Source of the DNA: an uncultured Lachnospiraceae bacterium
GTDB lineage: Bacteria > Bacillota > Clostridia > Lachnospirales > Lachnospiraceae
Length of the DNA: 45,767 bases
Reading direction: 5' to 3'
NCBI GenBank assembly: GCA_946541955.1
Contig: CAMNJZ010000008.1
Coordinates: 1 to 45,767 of the forward strand
A model generated the notes under the pieces. It was not told the DNA's origin and did no database searches. It saw only the letters and a list, made by a program, of their open reading frames with translations. A program made the position numbers and the translations under genes. This document shows, one piece after another, positions 7,056-14,522 of this stretch (position 1 is the stretch's first letter; each line of letters begins with the position of its first letter).

Positions 7056-7772
7056 GTGAGCAACGTTGAAATTCTGTTGATCGAAGACGATATGGACATC
7101 CGTGAAGGCGTCAGGATTCTTCTTGAGGGAGAGGGATATCACGTGACGGAGGCAGAAAACGGCCTCCAGGGGCTCTCTCTGCTTTCGGATTCAACGGATC
7201 TGGTGATCCTGGATATTATGATGCCGGGTATGTCCGGCCTGAGGACCTGTGAAGAGATCCGTAAGACTTCCAATGTACCGGTCCTTTTCCTGACCGCAAA
7301 ATCAAGAGAATCCGACAAGCTGGTCGGCCTCATGGCCGGCGGCGATGATTATCTTGCAAAGCCCTTCTCCTATGTGGAGCTGCTGGGCAGGGTCAAAGCC
7401 CTGCTCAGACGGTATACGGTCTATAAGGGCAAGGGAAGTGAGATCTCAGAAGCGGATGAAGGATATATTGAGCTGGCCGGCGTCAGGATCAATCGGAATT
7501 ATAACGAAGTGATCATGAACGGCAAGGAGCTGAATCTTTCCGACACCGAATACAGGATTCTCCTGCTGCTCATGGAAAGCCCTGGAAAGATCTTTTCGGC
7601 CGAGACGCTTTATGAGTCAGTCTGGAACGAAAAGTACTTTTACAGCTGCAACAGTACAATCACCGTTCATATCCGCAAGCTTCGGGTCAAGGTGGAGGAG
7701 GATCCTCAAAAGCCCAAGCATGTGGTGACTGTATGGGGAAGAGGATATCGATTTGAGACCCGAAGTGAATAA
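7056..7772 (+). CDS. OmpR-family response regulator
   Basis: A 238-residue DNA-binding response regulator. The receiver domain has the acidic pair (E10, D11, D12), phospho-acceptor D53, T80 and K102; the C-terminal half is an OmpR/PhoB winged helix ending RKLRVKVE...VWGRGYRFE. The start is GTG, 6 bases after GGAGA. The last codons overlap the next gene, the histidine kinase, by 20 bases in another frame, so the two are a translationally coupled pair. The target is unknown; the secreted NlpC/P60 gene directly downstream is a candidate. Confidence 0.95.
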   Translation: MSNVEILLIEDDMDIREGVRILLEGEGYHVTEAENGLQGLSLLSDSTDLVILDIMMPGMSGLRTCEEIRKTSNVPVLFLTAKSRESDKLVGLMAGGDDYLAKPFSYVELLGRVKALLRRYTVYKGKGSEISEADEGYIELAGVRINRNYNEVIMNGKELNLSDTEYRILLLLMESPGKIFSAETLYESVWNEKYFYSCNSTITVHIRKLRVKVEEDPQKPKHVVTVWGRGYRFETRSE

Positions 7773-9060
7773 GTGGAACTCCATTTATTTCAGACTTGTC
7801 AGGCTGCTGGTCATCGCACTTGTGTGCGCGGCAGCTTTTTTTGCGTTGTCCCATCTGGGTTTCAGGCTGTTTTTGGACAAGACACTGGGGGATTCCTATC
7901 AGGAGTCCCAGAACCAGCGCAGATATGAGGCCTTCCAGAAATATGTCACGGACAACCGGATCCCGTCCAATGACACCCTGGCCCTGAACCGGTGGATGGC
8001 CCAGCAAAAAGATCTGGAAATGGAGATTTATAAGAACTATAACCTGGTCTATGACTCCATGGACCCTTCTCATAACGACCGGGGCACCAAGGAAGAGTTT
8101 TATTATACCTGGGAATCCCATTATGTCGTTACCTTCCGGGACGGCAGAGCCCAGGTGGTCCTGTTCGGCTTCTATATTCATAGGGTGGAGATCCTTCTGA
8201 TCCTGCTGCGGATCGCCGTGACCTTTATTATCTTCCTTTTTGTATTTCTTTTGGGGATCCGGAGCGAGATGCGTTATCTGAGTCAGCTGAGGGCGGAGGT
8301 GTCGATCCTGGAGAGCGGAGATCTGACCTATCCCATTACGGTGACGGGCAAGGACGAACTCAGCTTTCTGGCCTACAGCATTGAAAAGCTGCGGGCCGGG
8401 ATCCAGGAGGAGATCCAGAAAAATGCGGAGGTCTCCAAGGCCTCGCAGGAAATGATCACGGAAATGTCCCATGATCTTAGAACGCCCCTGACAGCCCTTC
8501 TTCTGTATACGGAGATCCTGGAAAGCGTCCGCTATGAGGACAGCAGCCAGTGGAAGCGCTATGTGCATGCCATCCGGGACAAGGCGGTCATGATCAAGGA
8601 ACTGTCAGACAACATCTTTGAATATGCCCTGATCCGGAGCGAGAGAAGGAAGACGCCGGAGGAGGTCTTTGGCTTTGAGGAGCTCTTCTATGACATCCTT
8701 TCCGAAACGGCCGAATATCTTTACAGCCAGGGCTTTCCTGTGGTGATCGAAGGCGAGTGGCCGGAGGGAAAGGTCCGGGTGCGGATGGACTTCATAAACC
8801 GTATCATGGATAATATTACCTCCAACGCCCTTAAATATGCCTCCAGGGAGGAGGCGGTGGTCTTCAACGTGGGGACCCAGGACGGCATGCTGACCGTATC
8901 GGTCCGCAACGGCTGCAAAAAGGATATAAGAAATGCAGAGAGCACCGGGATCGGTCTGGTAAATATCCGCAATATGATGGAAAAGATGGGCGGATCCAGC
9001 ACGACCTGGACAGAAGAAGGTTATTTTACTGTAAAGCTGCTTTTCGAAAACGTTTCATGA
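7753..9060 (+). CDS. Sensor histidine kinase (HAMP, HisKA, HATPase)
   Basis: A 435-residue membrane kinase. Segments: TM1 about 15-35, an extracellular region of about 100 residues with no recognised domain, TM2 about 145-168, HAMP about 170-220, HisKA with phospho-acceptor H240 in SHDLRTPLT, and an ATPase domain with the N-box DNITSNALKYAS. The usual DxGxG box is replaced by RNGCKKD, and a second glycine box (GIGLVNIRNMM) is intact. The start is taken as TTG at 7753 because GGGAAGAGG lies 8 bases upstream; a GTG at 7765 is the alternative. Partner of the overlapping response regulator. Confidence 0.92.
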   Translation: MRPEVNKWNSIYFRLVRLLVIALVCAAAFFALSHLGFRLFLDKTLGDSYQESQNQRRYEAFQKYVTDNRIPSNDTLALNRWMAQQKDLEMEIYKNYNLVYDSMDPSHNDRGTKEEFYYTWESHYVVTFRDGRAQVVLFGFYIHRVEILLILLRIAVTFIIFLFVFLLGIRSEMRYLSQLRAEVSILESGDLTYPITVTGKDELSFLAYSIEKLRAGIQEEIQKNAEVSKASQEMITEMSHDLRTPLTALLLYTEILESVRYEDSSQWKRYVHAIRDKAVMIKELSDNIFEYALIRSERRKTPEEVFGFEELFYDILSETAEYLYSQGFPVVIEGEWPEGKVRVRMDFINRIMDNITSNALKYASREEAVVFNVGTQDGMLTVSVRNGCKKDIRNAESTGIGLVNIRNMMEKMGGSSTTWTEEGYFTVKLLFENVS

Positions 9061-9104
9061 TTATTAAGTTTTTATGAAATTATTAACTGCGGTTTTTGAT
9101 TGAG

Positions 9105-9133
9105 TTGACAAGGAATAGAGGCTTTGTTATAGT
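9105..9133 (+). promoter_or_regulatory. SigA-type promoter for the SH3b-NlpC/P60 gene
   Basis: TTGACA (9105-9110), a 17-bp spacer and TATAGT (9128-9133) make a near-consensus promoter. The leader of about 80 bases carries repeated GTAA motifs, including CGTAAC-N5-CGTAAT at 9150-9166. Confidence 0.85.
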
Positions 9134-9222
9134 AATCTCTGGATAAATACGTAACAATTCCGTAATAAAAGTTGCAATAATTGTAACGAAAACGGAGAGT
9201 TACAGATTGATTTGGAGGTAAA

Positions 9223-10503
9223 ATGAAGTCCTATAAAGTCAGATTAATTACCAGTCTGATGACAGCAGTCCTCGCTGCAGGCAGCGCCTGTTATCCGGTG
9301 TGCGCCGCAGAGACCGGGGAAGAAGCGCCTGTCAAAGTGACTGCAGATGCGGAAGGAAAGGAGAGTGAAGAGCTGGAAGCCGGCGCTCTGACAGAGCCCG
9401 AAAAATCCCTGCTTCTCACATCGGCCAGTTCCAACGCAGTCAGTAATGTTCTGGGCCAGGATGTCATTGCCGAGACCGGCAAGACTAAATCGATCGCAGT
9501 TGCATCCAGTGCAGAGTACATTTCTGTATGGAGCGAAGCATCCGAAGACAGCAGCATTGTCGGCCAGATGAAGGCCAACGACGTGGCGACTGTCCTGGCG
9601 GATGACGGAGGCAGCTGGGTCCGTATCAAATCCGGCGATGTCGTCGGCTATGTAAAGCGCGAGAATCTTGTGGAAGGGGAAGCAGCCGAAAAGCTTGCGG
9701 AACTGACCAAGCAGAAAACTGCCAAAGTCATCACAGCATCCTCCAACCTGAACGTCCGCGCAGGCGCAGGTATGGAATATGAAGTGATCACCAGACTCTA
9801 CAGCGGAACGGAAATCGACGTAGTGGACGTGGAGGGCGACTGGATCAAGGTATCCACACCCGAATTCGGCGAAGGCTATATTTCCGCAGACTACGCTTCC
9901 GTAGATACGGCCTATCCCACTGCTGATACAGCAGAGGAGATCGAGGGAAGGGAAGGCGATTACGCCAAGAACCTCGAGGACGCTAAGATCGAAGCGGCCA
10001 GAGCAGAAAAGATCCTGGCAAATGCCCAGAATCTTACCGATGATGCTTTTGTAGATGAAGAGACTGCCAAGATGGTCATCAGTGCGGCAAAGGATGCCGT
10101 CGATGCGGCAGCGGCCAAACAGGAAGAAGCCCAGCAGGAATATGATGATAATTACATGTCCGGCGAGGCGGTTGTGGATTATGCCATGCAGTTCCTTGGC
10201 AATCCCTATGTATATGGCGGCACGAGCCTGACCCACGGCTGTGACTGCTCCGGCTTTACCATGGGCGTTTTTGCCCATTTCGGCATCAGCCTTCCTCATT
10301 ATGATGCTTCCCAGAGATCCTACGGCACAGCGGTCTATTCCCTGGCGGAAGCCATGCCCGGCGATCTGGTATGCTTCTACGGCCATGTAGGCATCTATAT
10401 CGGCAACAATGAGATCATCCATGCATCTACGCCCAGCAGCGGCATTAAGATCAGCAACCTGAACTACATGGGCACCATCGCCTGTATCAGAAGACTGGTA
10501 TAA
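9223..10503 (+). CDS. Secreted SH3b-SH3b-NlpC/P60 cell wall hydrolase
   Basis: A 426-residue exported peptidoglycan endopeptidase. Order: signal peptide (about 1-29, ending VCAAE), a linker, two bacterial SH3 domains (about 88-145 and 160-220, the second with NLNVRAGAGMEYEVI), an Ala/Glu-rich coiled-coil region (about 240-310) and a C-terminal NlpC/P60 domain with catalytic C342 in DCSGF, H388 in GHVGIY and H400 in IIHAS. It would cut stem peptides (gamma-D-Glu-diamino acid bond) outside the cell. GGAGGT precedes the ATG. It has its own strong promoter and terminator, so it is a single-gene unit just after the two-component pair. Confidence 0.95.
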   Translation: MKSYKVRLITSLMTAVLAAGSACYPVCAAETGEEAPVKVTADAEGKESEELEAGALTEPEKSLLLTSASSNAVSNVLGQDVIAETGKTKSIAVASSAEYISVWSEASEDSSIVGQMKANDVATVLADDGGSWVRIKSGDVVGYVKRENLVEGEAAEKLAELTKQKTAKVITASSNLNVRAGAGMEYEVITRLYSGTEIDVVDVEGDWIKVSTPEFGEGYISADYASVDTAYPTADTAEEIEGREGDYAKNLEDAKIEAARAEKILANAQNLTDDAFVDEETAKMVISAAKDAVDAAAAKQEEAQQEYDDNYMSGEAVVDYAMQFLGNPYVYGGTSLTHGCDCSGFTMGVFAHFGISLPHYDASQRSYGTAVYSLAEAMPGDLVCFYGHVGIYIGNNEIIHASTPSSGIKISNLNYMGTIACIRRLV

Positions 10504-10521
10504 AACATATTGAAAATGATC

Positions 10522-10551
10522 AACGGAAGCCCCCGGGCTTCCGTTTTTTTT
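10522..10551 (+). terminator. Terminator after the NlpC/P60 gene
   Basis: ACGGAAGCCC and GGGCTTCCGT form a 10-bp stem with a CC loop, followed by a run of eight T. Confidence 0.93.
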
Positions 10552-10591
10552 ATGAATTTTACATGAAATCAGATGTTCCCGGGCTGGTCTA

Positions 10592-10600
10592 TGGTATAAT
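10592..10600 (+). promoter_or_regulatory. Extended -10 promoter of the hibernation factor gene
   Basis: TGGTATAAT contains a perfect -10 hexamer at 10595-10600. It gives a leader of about 115 bases with several inverted repeats. Confidence 0.55.
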
Positions 10601-10685
10601 AATGATGTTAAAACAAAGTCCTGGCGGGACTGGTTTTAGCACATCCGGACAGGCGGCTTTTTTGTCTTTCCGGACATCAACAAAG

Positions 10686-10714
10686 GCGGACGCCAGCATG
10701 TCCGCGGAAAGAGG
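10686..10714 (+). other. Hairpin abutting the ribosome binding site of hpf
   Basis: GCGGAC (10686-10691) and GTCCGC (10700-10705) form a stem with an 8-base loop. The next base starts the GGAAAGAGG ribosome binding site (10706-10714). Such a stem could affect translation initiation; no known riboswitch or leader class is recognised. Confidence 0.5.
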
Positions 10715-10719
10715 TGCTT

Positions 10720-11247
10720 ATGGAATTTTTAATCGTCGGCAAAAACATGGAAGTAACACCGAATCTGGACCAGGCCGTGCGCGACAAACTGGGAAAGCTG
10801 GACAAGTTCTTTTCCAAGGATACGGTAGCGCATGTTACGTTGAGTGTGGATAAGGACCGTCACAAAATTGAGGTCACGATCCCGATCAAGGGCAGCATTA
10901 TCCGTTCCGAGCAGGTCAGCAATGATATGTATGTATCCATCGACCTGGTGGAGGAAGTGATTGAGAGACAGGTCAAGAAGTATAAGGGCAAGATTATCAG
11001 AAAGCATCAGGAAGGTGCCAACCTTAAGAGGGAGTTCATCGAGAGGGCGGATCCTTATGAAGAGAACATCAGGATCGTCCGCCACAAGACCTTTGATTTC
11101 AAGCCCATGTATCCGGAAGATGCCTGCGTGCAGATGGAGCTTCTGGGGCACAGCTTTTTCGTTTTCATCAATGCAGAAACAGAACAGACCGCCGTTGTCT
11201 ATAAGAGAAAAGGCGGAACCTACGGTATGATCGAGCCTGAGGCTTAA
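10720..11247 (+). CDS. hpf: Long-form ribosome hibernation promoting factor
   Basis: A 175-residue long HPF that binds the 30S decoding region and dimerises 70S ribosomes to 100S particles in stationary phase. The N-terminal S30AE/RaiA domain spans about 1-100, with basic residues around VKKYKGKIIRKH; the C-terminal dimerisation domain (about 120-175) has KPMYPEDACVQMELLGHSFFVF and a KGGTYGMIEP ending, the typical long-form signature. ATG at 10720 was chosen over GTG at 10714 because the GTG lies inside the ribosome binding site. It stands alone between the NlpC/P60 terminator and the butyrate operon promoter. Confidence 0.95.
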   Translation: MEFLIVGKNMEVTPNLDQAVRDKLGKLDKFFSKDTVAHVTLSVDKDRHKIEVTIPIKGSIIRSEQVSNDMYVSIDLVEEVIERQVKKYKGKIIRKHQEGANLKREFIERADPYEENIRIVRHKTFDFKPMYPEDACVQMELLGHSFFVFINAETEQTAVVYKRKGGTYGMIEPEA

Positions 11248-11258
11248 AATATAGATAC

Positions 11259-11294
11259 AGCTTGTCCGGGAACAAAAATGTTCCCGGACAAGCT
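11259..11294. other. Perfect 15-bp stem-loop between hpf and thl
   Basis: AGCTTGTCCGGGAAC and GTTCCCGGACAAGCT form a perfect stem with loop AAAAAT. There is no T run after it, so it is not a textbook terminator, though it probably ends or protects the hpf transcript. The thl promoter begins 20 bases later. Confidence 0.7.
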
Positions 11295-11314
11295 CTGCTG
11301 GAAAGGATTTAGCA

Positions 11315-11343
11315 TTGCAAACCGTAAATACAAGTGCTATAAT
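11315..11343 (+). promoter_or_regulatory. SigA-type promoter of the butyrate operon
   Basis: TTGCAA (11315-11320), a 17-bp spacer ending in TGC, and TATAAT (11338-11343): both -35/-10 and extended -10 elements are present. This is the main promoter candidate for thl-crt-hbd-bcd-etfBA and leaves a leader of about 90 bases. Confidence 0.85.
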
Positions 11344-11441
11344 AACGAAAACGCAATGATAAATTTTTAACAATCAATCTGTTGCAGCCCGGATCTGTGA
11401 TGAAGCACAAAACGGGCAAGTGTCACGAAAGGAAGGTAATT

Positions 11442-12626
11442 ATGGCAAAGAAAGTAGTTATCGCCGGCGCTGTCCGTACAGCTATCGGCAAAATGGGCGG
11501 CGCTCTCAGCACGACTCCTGCAGCTGAACTTGGTTCCATCGTTATCAGAGAAGCCTTAAAGCGCGCAGGCGTTCCCGCAGATCAGGTCAGCGAAGTTCTG
11601 ATGGGCTGTGTTATCCAGGCAGGCCAGGGCCAGAACGTGGCAAGACAGGCTTCCATCAAGGCCGGTCTTCCGGTGGAAGTCCCTGCTGTTACCATCAATG
11701 TCGTATGCGGTTCCGGTCTGAACTGTGTCAATATGGCAGCAGATATGATCATTGCCGGCGACGCTGACATCGTTGTAGCCGGCGGTATGGAAAATATGTC
11801 CATGGCTCCCTATGCAGTTATGCAGGGCCGCTATGGTTACAGAATGAATGACGGCAAGCTGGTCGACACCATGATCAGGGATGCTCTTTGGGATGCATTC
11901 AATGATTATCACATGATCAGAACCGCTGATAACGTAGCAGCACAGTGGGGCCTGACCCGTGAAGAGCTCGACGAGTTCGCAGCCGCTTCCCAGCAGAAGG
12001 CCTGTGCAGCACAGGAAGCCGGCATCTTCAAGGATGAGATCGTCCCTGTAGAAGTCAAGCAGAAGAAGCAGACCATCGTAGTGGATACCGACGAAGGCCC
12101 TCGTCCCGGCACAACTGCCCAGAGCATTGCAAGACTTCGTCCCATCAACGCTGACGGCGTTACCACTGCAGGCAATGCATCCGGCATCAACGACGGTGCA
12201 GCAGCTGTCGTCGTTATGAGCGAAGAGAAGGCCATCGAGCTGGGCGTTAAGCCTATGGCAACATGGGTAGCCGGCGCTCTTGGCGGCGTGGATCCTTCCA
12301 TCATGGGCGTAGGTCCTGTGGCAGCAACCAAGAAGGTCCTGGCAAAGACCGGTCTTACGATCGACGATTTCGATCTCTATGAAGCAAATGAAGCATTTGC
12401 AGCCCAGTCTGTAGCAGTCGGCAGAGAACTTGGCTTTGATCTGAAGAAGCTCAATGTCAATGGCGGCGCCATCGCCCTCGGCCATCCCGTAGGCGCATCC
12501 GGATGCCGTATCCTTGTTACCCTGCTTCATGAGATGGTCAGAAGCGGCGCAAAGCGCGGCCTTGCAACTCTTTGCATCGGCGGCGGCATGGGCTGTGCTA
12601 CCATCGTTGAGAAATACGAAGCATAA
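11442..12626 (+). CDS. thl: Acetyl-CoA acetyltransferase (thiolase)
   Basis: A 394-residue biosynthetic thiolase that condenses two acetyl-CoA to acetoacetyl-CoA, the first step of butyrate formation in the cytoplasm. Nucleophile C89 lies in VVCGSG, H348 in GHPVGASG and C378 in the CIGGGMG motif. The start is ATG at 11442 with GAAAGGAAGG about 6 bases upstream; in-frame codons further 5' are leader. First gene of the operon thl-crt-hbd-bcd-etfB-etfA. A close paralogue lies at 19350. Codon use (GCA, GCT, GGC, AAG) suggests strong expression. Confidence 0.96.
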   Translation: MAKKVVIAGAVRTAIGKMGGALSTTPAAELGSIVIREALKRAGVPADQVSEVLMGCVIQAGQGQNVARQASIKAGLPVEVPAVTINVVCGSGLNCVNMAADMIIAGDADIVVAGGMENMSMAPYAVMQGRYGYRMNDGKLVDTMIRDALWDAFNDYHMIRTADNVAAQWGLTREELDEFAAASQQKACAAQEAGIFKDEIVPVEVKQKKQTIVVDTDEGPRPGTTAQSIARLRPINADGVTTAGNASGINDGAAAVVVMSEEKAIELGVKPMATWVAGALGGVDPSIMGVGPVAATKKVLAKTGLTIDDFDLYEANEAFAAQSVAVGRELGFDLKKLNVNGGAIALGHPVGASGCRILVTLLHEMVRSGAKRGLATLCIGGGMGCATIVEKYEA

Positions 12627-12649
12627 ATCATAATCAGACATAGAATGTT

Positions 12650-12675
12650 CCCTCGGGGCGGTCCTGCTCCGGGGG
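12650..12675 (+). other. Stem-loop in the thl-crt gap
   Basis: CCCTCGGGGC (12650-12659) pairs with GCTCCGGGGG (12666-12675), ten pairs including two G-T, loop of six. No T run follows. It probably marks an RNA processing or stability site inside the operon. Confidence 0.55.
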
Positions 12676-12715
12676 TACATCTGTTGAATAAGAGAATTTT
12701 AGCGAGGTAAATGTA

Positions 12716-13510
12716 ATGGGTTTTGTACAGTATGAAGTAGAAGGCGCTGTCGGCGTCATCACCATCGATCGTCCCAGGGCTCTGAACGCTCTGAATTCCG
12801 AAGTGCTCGATGATCTGAACGCAGTCCTGGACGGCGTTGATCTTGACACAGTCCGCGCACTGGTCCTGACAGGCGCAGGCGAGAAATCCTTCGTGGCAGG
12901 CGCTGACATCGGCGAGATGAGCACTCTGACCAAGGAAGAGGGCGAAGCCTTCGGCAAGAAGGGCAATGACATCTTCCGCAGGATTGAAACATTCCCCATC
13001 CCTGTGATCGCTGCAGTCAACGGCTTCGCTCTGGGCGGCGGCAATGAGATCGCCATGAGCTGTGATATCCGTATCTGCTCCGACAACGCTCTGTTCGGAC
13101 AGCCTGAAGTCGGCCTGGGCATTACCCCTGGCTTTGGCGGCACCCAGAGACTGGCCCGTCTGGTCAGCCCCGGCATGGCCAAGCAGATCATCTTCTCCAA
13201 CAGCAACATCAAGGCTGACGAAGCCTACAGGATCGGTCTTGTCAATGCAGTATATCCCCAGGAAGAACTCCTTCCCGCAGCCAAGAAGCTGGCAGCCAGG
13301 ATCGCAAAGCAGGCTCCCATTGCTGTCCGCGCCTGCAAGAAGGCAATCAACGACGGTCTCCAGGTCGATATGGACCAGGCACTGGTAGTGGAAGAGAAGC
13401 TGTTCGGCTCCTGCTTCGAGACCTATGATCAGCAGGAAGGCATGGCCAACTTCCTTCGCAAGAAGGATGACCCCAAGAAGGTCAAGATGGTCGATTTCCA
13501 GAATAAGTGA
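12716..13510 (+). CDS. crt: 3-hydroxybutyryl-CoA dehydratase (crotonase)
   Basis: A 264-residue enoyl-CoA hydratase-fold enzyme that removes water from (S)-3-hydroxybutyryl-CoA to give crotonyl-CoA. The oxyanion loops AGADIGEM and GFALGGGNE are present, as are both catalytic glutamates, E111 (GGGNEIAMSCD) and E131 (GQPEVGLGITPGFGGTQRL). The length is normal for Crt. An AGCGAGG site precedes the ATG. Second gene of the butyrate operon; its position between thl and hbd and those neighbours support the short-chain assignment. Confidence 0.95.
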   Translation: MGFVQYEVEGAVGVITIDRPRALNALNSEVLDDLNAVLDGVDLDTVRALVLTGAGEKSFVAGADIGEMSTLTKEEGEAFGKKGNDIFRRIETFPIPVIAAVNGFALGGGNEIAMSCDIRICSDNALFGQPEVGLGITPGFGGTQRLARLVSPGMAKQIIFSNSNIKADEAYRIGLVNAVYPQEELLPAAKKLAARIAKQAPIAVRACKKAINDGLQVDMDQALVVEEKLFGSCFETYDQQEGMANFLRKKDDPKKVKMVDFQNK

Positions 13511-13512
13511 TG

Positions 13513-13536
13513 ATATTAAATTTCTGAATTTAATAT
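13513..13536 (+). other. AT-rich stem-loop in the crt-hbd gap
   Basis: ATATTAAATT and AATTTAATAT form a perfect 10-bp stem with loop TCTG directly after the crt stop codon. It could protect the 3' end of the upstream mRNA segment after processing. Confidence 0.55.
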
Positions 13537-13569
13537 ATACGTCGATTTTAATGTAAGGAGGACTACAAA

Positions 13570-14439
13570 ATGAAAGTAGCAGTTATTGGCGCTGGTACAA
13601 TGGGATCCGGTATCGCACAGGCATTTGCACAGTGTGATGCAGTCGAGAAGGTCTATCTCTGCGATATCAAAGAAGAATTCGCAGCAGGCGGCTTTGCAAA
13701 GATCAAGAAGGGCTTCGACAAGAGAATCGCCCGCGGCAAGATGGAGCAGGCAGCTGCAGACGCTATCCTTGCCAAGATCCAGACCGGTCTTAACACCATC
13801 GCTGTAGATCCTGACCTCGTAGTCGAGGCAGCTCTGGAAGTTATGTCCATCAAGAAGGACTGCTTTAAACAGCTTCAGGACGAAATCGTCCAGAATCCTG
13901 ACTGCATCTATGCTTCCAACACCTCTTCTCTGTCCATCACAGAGATCGGCTCCGGCCTTTCCAAGCCTGTAATCGGCATGCACTTCTTCAATCCCGCTCC
14001 CGTTATGAAGCTCGTTGAAGTCATCGCAGGTCTGAATACTCCCGCCGAGATCGTTGACAAGGTCAAAGAGATTTCCGTTGCCCTGGGCAAGACTCCCGTT
14101 CAGGTCAATGAAGCTGCCGGTTTCGTTGTTAACAGAATCCTTGTTCCCATGATCAACGAAGGTATCTGCGTTTATGAAGCAGGCGTTTCCGATATCGAAG
14201 GCATCGACACTGCCATGAAGCTTGGCTGCAACCACCCCATGGGTCCCCTTGAGCTGGGCGACTATATCGGTCTGGATATCGTTCTGGCAATCATGGATGT
14301 TATTTATGCTGATACTGGCGATTCCAAGTATCGTGCCTGCCCTCTGCTCCGCAAGATGGTCCGCGGCAAGAGACTGGGCGTCAAGACCGGTATCGGTTTC
14401 TATGATTACTCCAACGGCAAGGTTCCTACCGACAAGTAA
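13570..14439 (+). CDS. hbd: 3-hydroxybutyryl-CoA dehydrogenase
   Basis: A 289-residue NAD(P)H-dependent enzyme that reduces acetoacetyl-CoA to (S)-3-hydroxybutyryl-CoA. The Rossmann motif [11 protein letters not shown] (residues 7-17) is at the N-terminus; D32 at the end of the second strand (YLCDIKE) favours NADH. Catalytic H138 lies in GMHFFNP and E150 in [16 protein letters not shown] is the conserved C-terminal domain entry. The start follows GTAAGGAGG. Third gene of the operon, placed before bcd as in known Lachnospiraceae butyrate clusters and unlike Clostridium acetobutylicum, where hbd is last. Confidence 0.96.
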   Translation: MKVAVIGAGTMGSGIAQAFAQCDAVEKVYLCDIKEEFAAGGFAKIKKGFDKRIARGKMEQAAADAILAKIQTGLNTIAVDPDLVVEAALEVMSIKKDCFKQLQDEIVQNPDCIYASNTSSLSITEIGSGLSKPVIGMHFFNPAPVMKLVEVIAGLNTPAEIVDKVKEISVALGKTPVQVNEAAGFVVNRILVPMINEGICVYEAGVSDIEGIDTAMKLGCNHPMGPLELGDYIGLDIVLAIMDVIYADTGDSKYRACPLLRKMVRGKRLGVKTGIGFYDYSNGKVPTDK

Positions 14440-14459
14440 TCAGCACAGACAGTTCATGA

Positions 14460-14492
14460 CCGGAAAGGGAGGAAAGCTTCTTCCCTTTCCGG
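14460..14492 (+). other. Strong stem-loop in the hbd-bcd gap
   Basis: CCGGAAAGGGA (14460-14470) and TCCCTTTCCGG (14482-14492) form a perfect 11-bp stem with an 11-base loop. No T run follows, so it is more likely a processing or stability element than a terminator; partial attenuation cannot be excluded. Confidence 0.65.
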
Positions 14493-14522
14493 ATCGAATA
14501 AATATTAATAAGGAGATTTACA

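Noticed and set aside
9150-9210. True WalR box in the NlpC/P60 leader
   Set aside because: Both half-sites start with C rather than T, and the site lies after the -10. Too uncertain to annotate as a feature.
10601-10719. raiA-type structured RNA in the leader of the hibernation gene
   Set aside because: The leader is only about 115 bases if the promoter at 10592 is right, shorter than I recall for that RNA class, and no conserved core was recognised. Kept only as a check.
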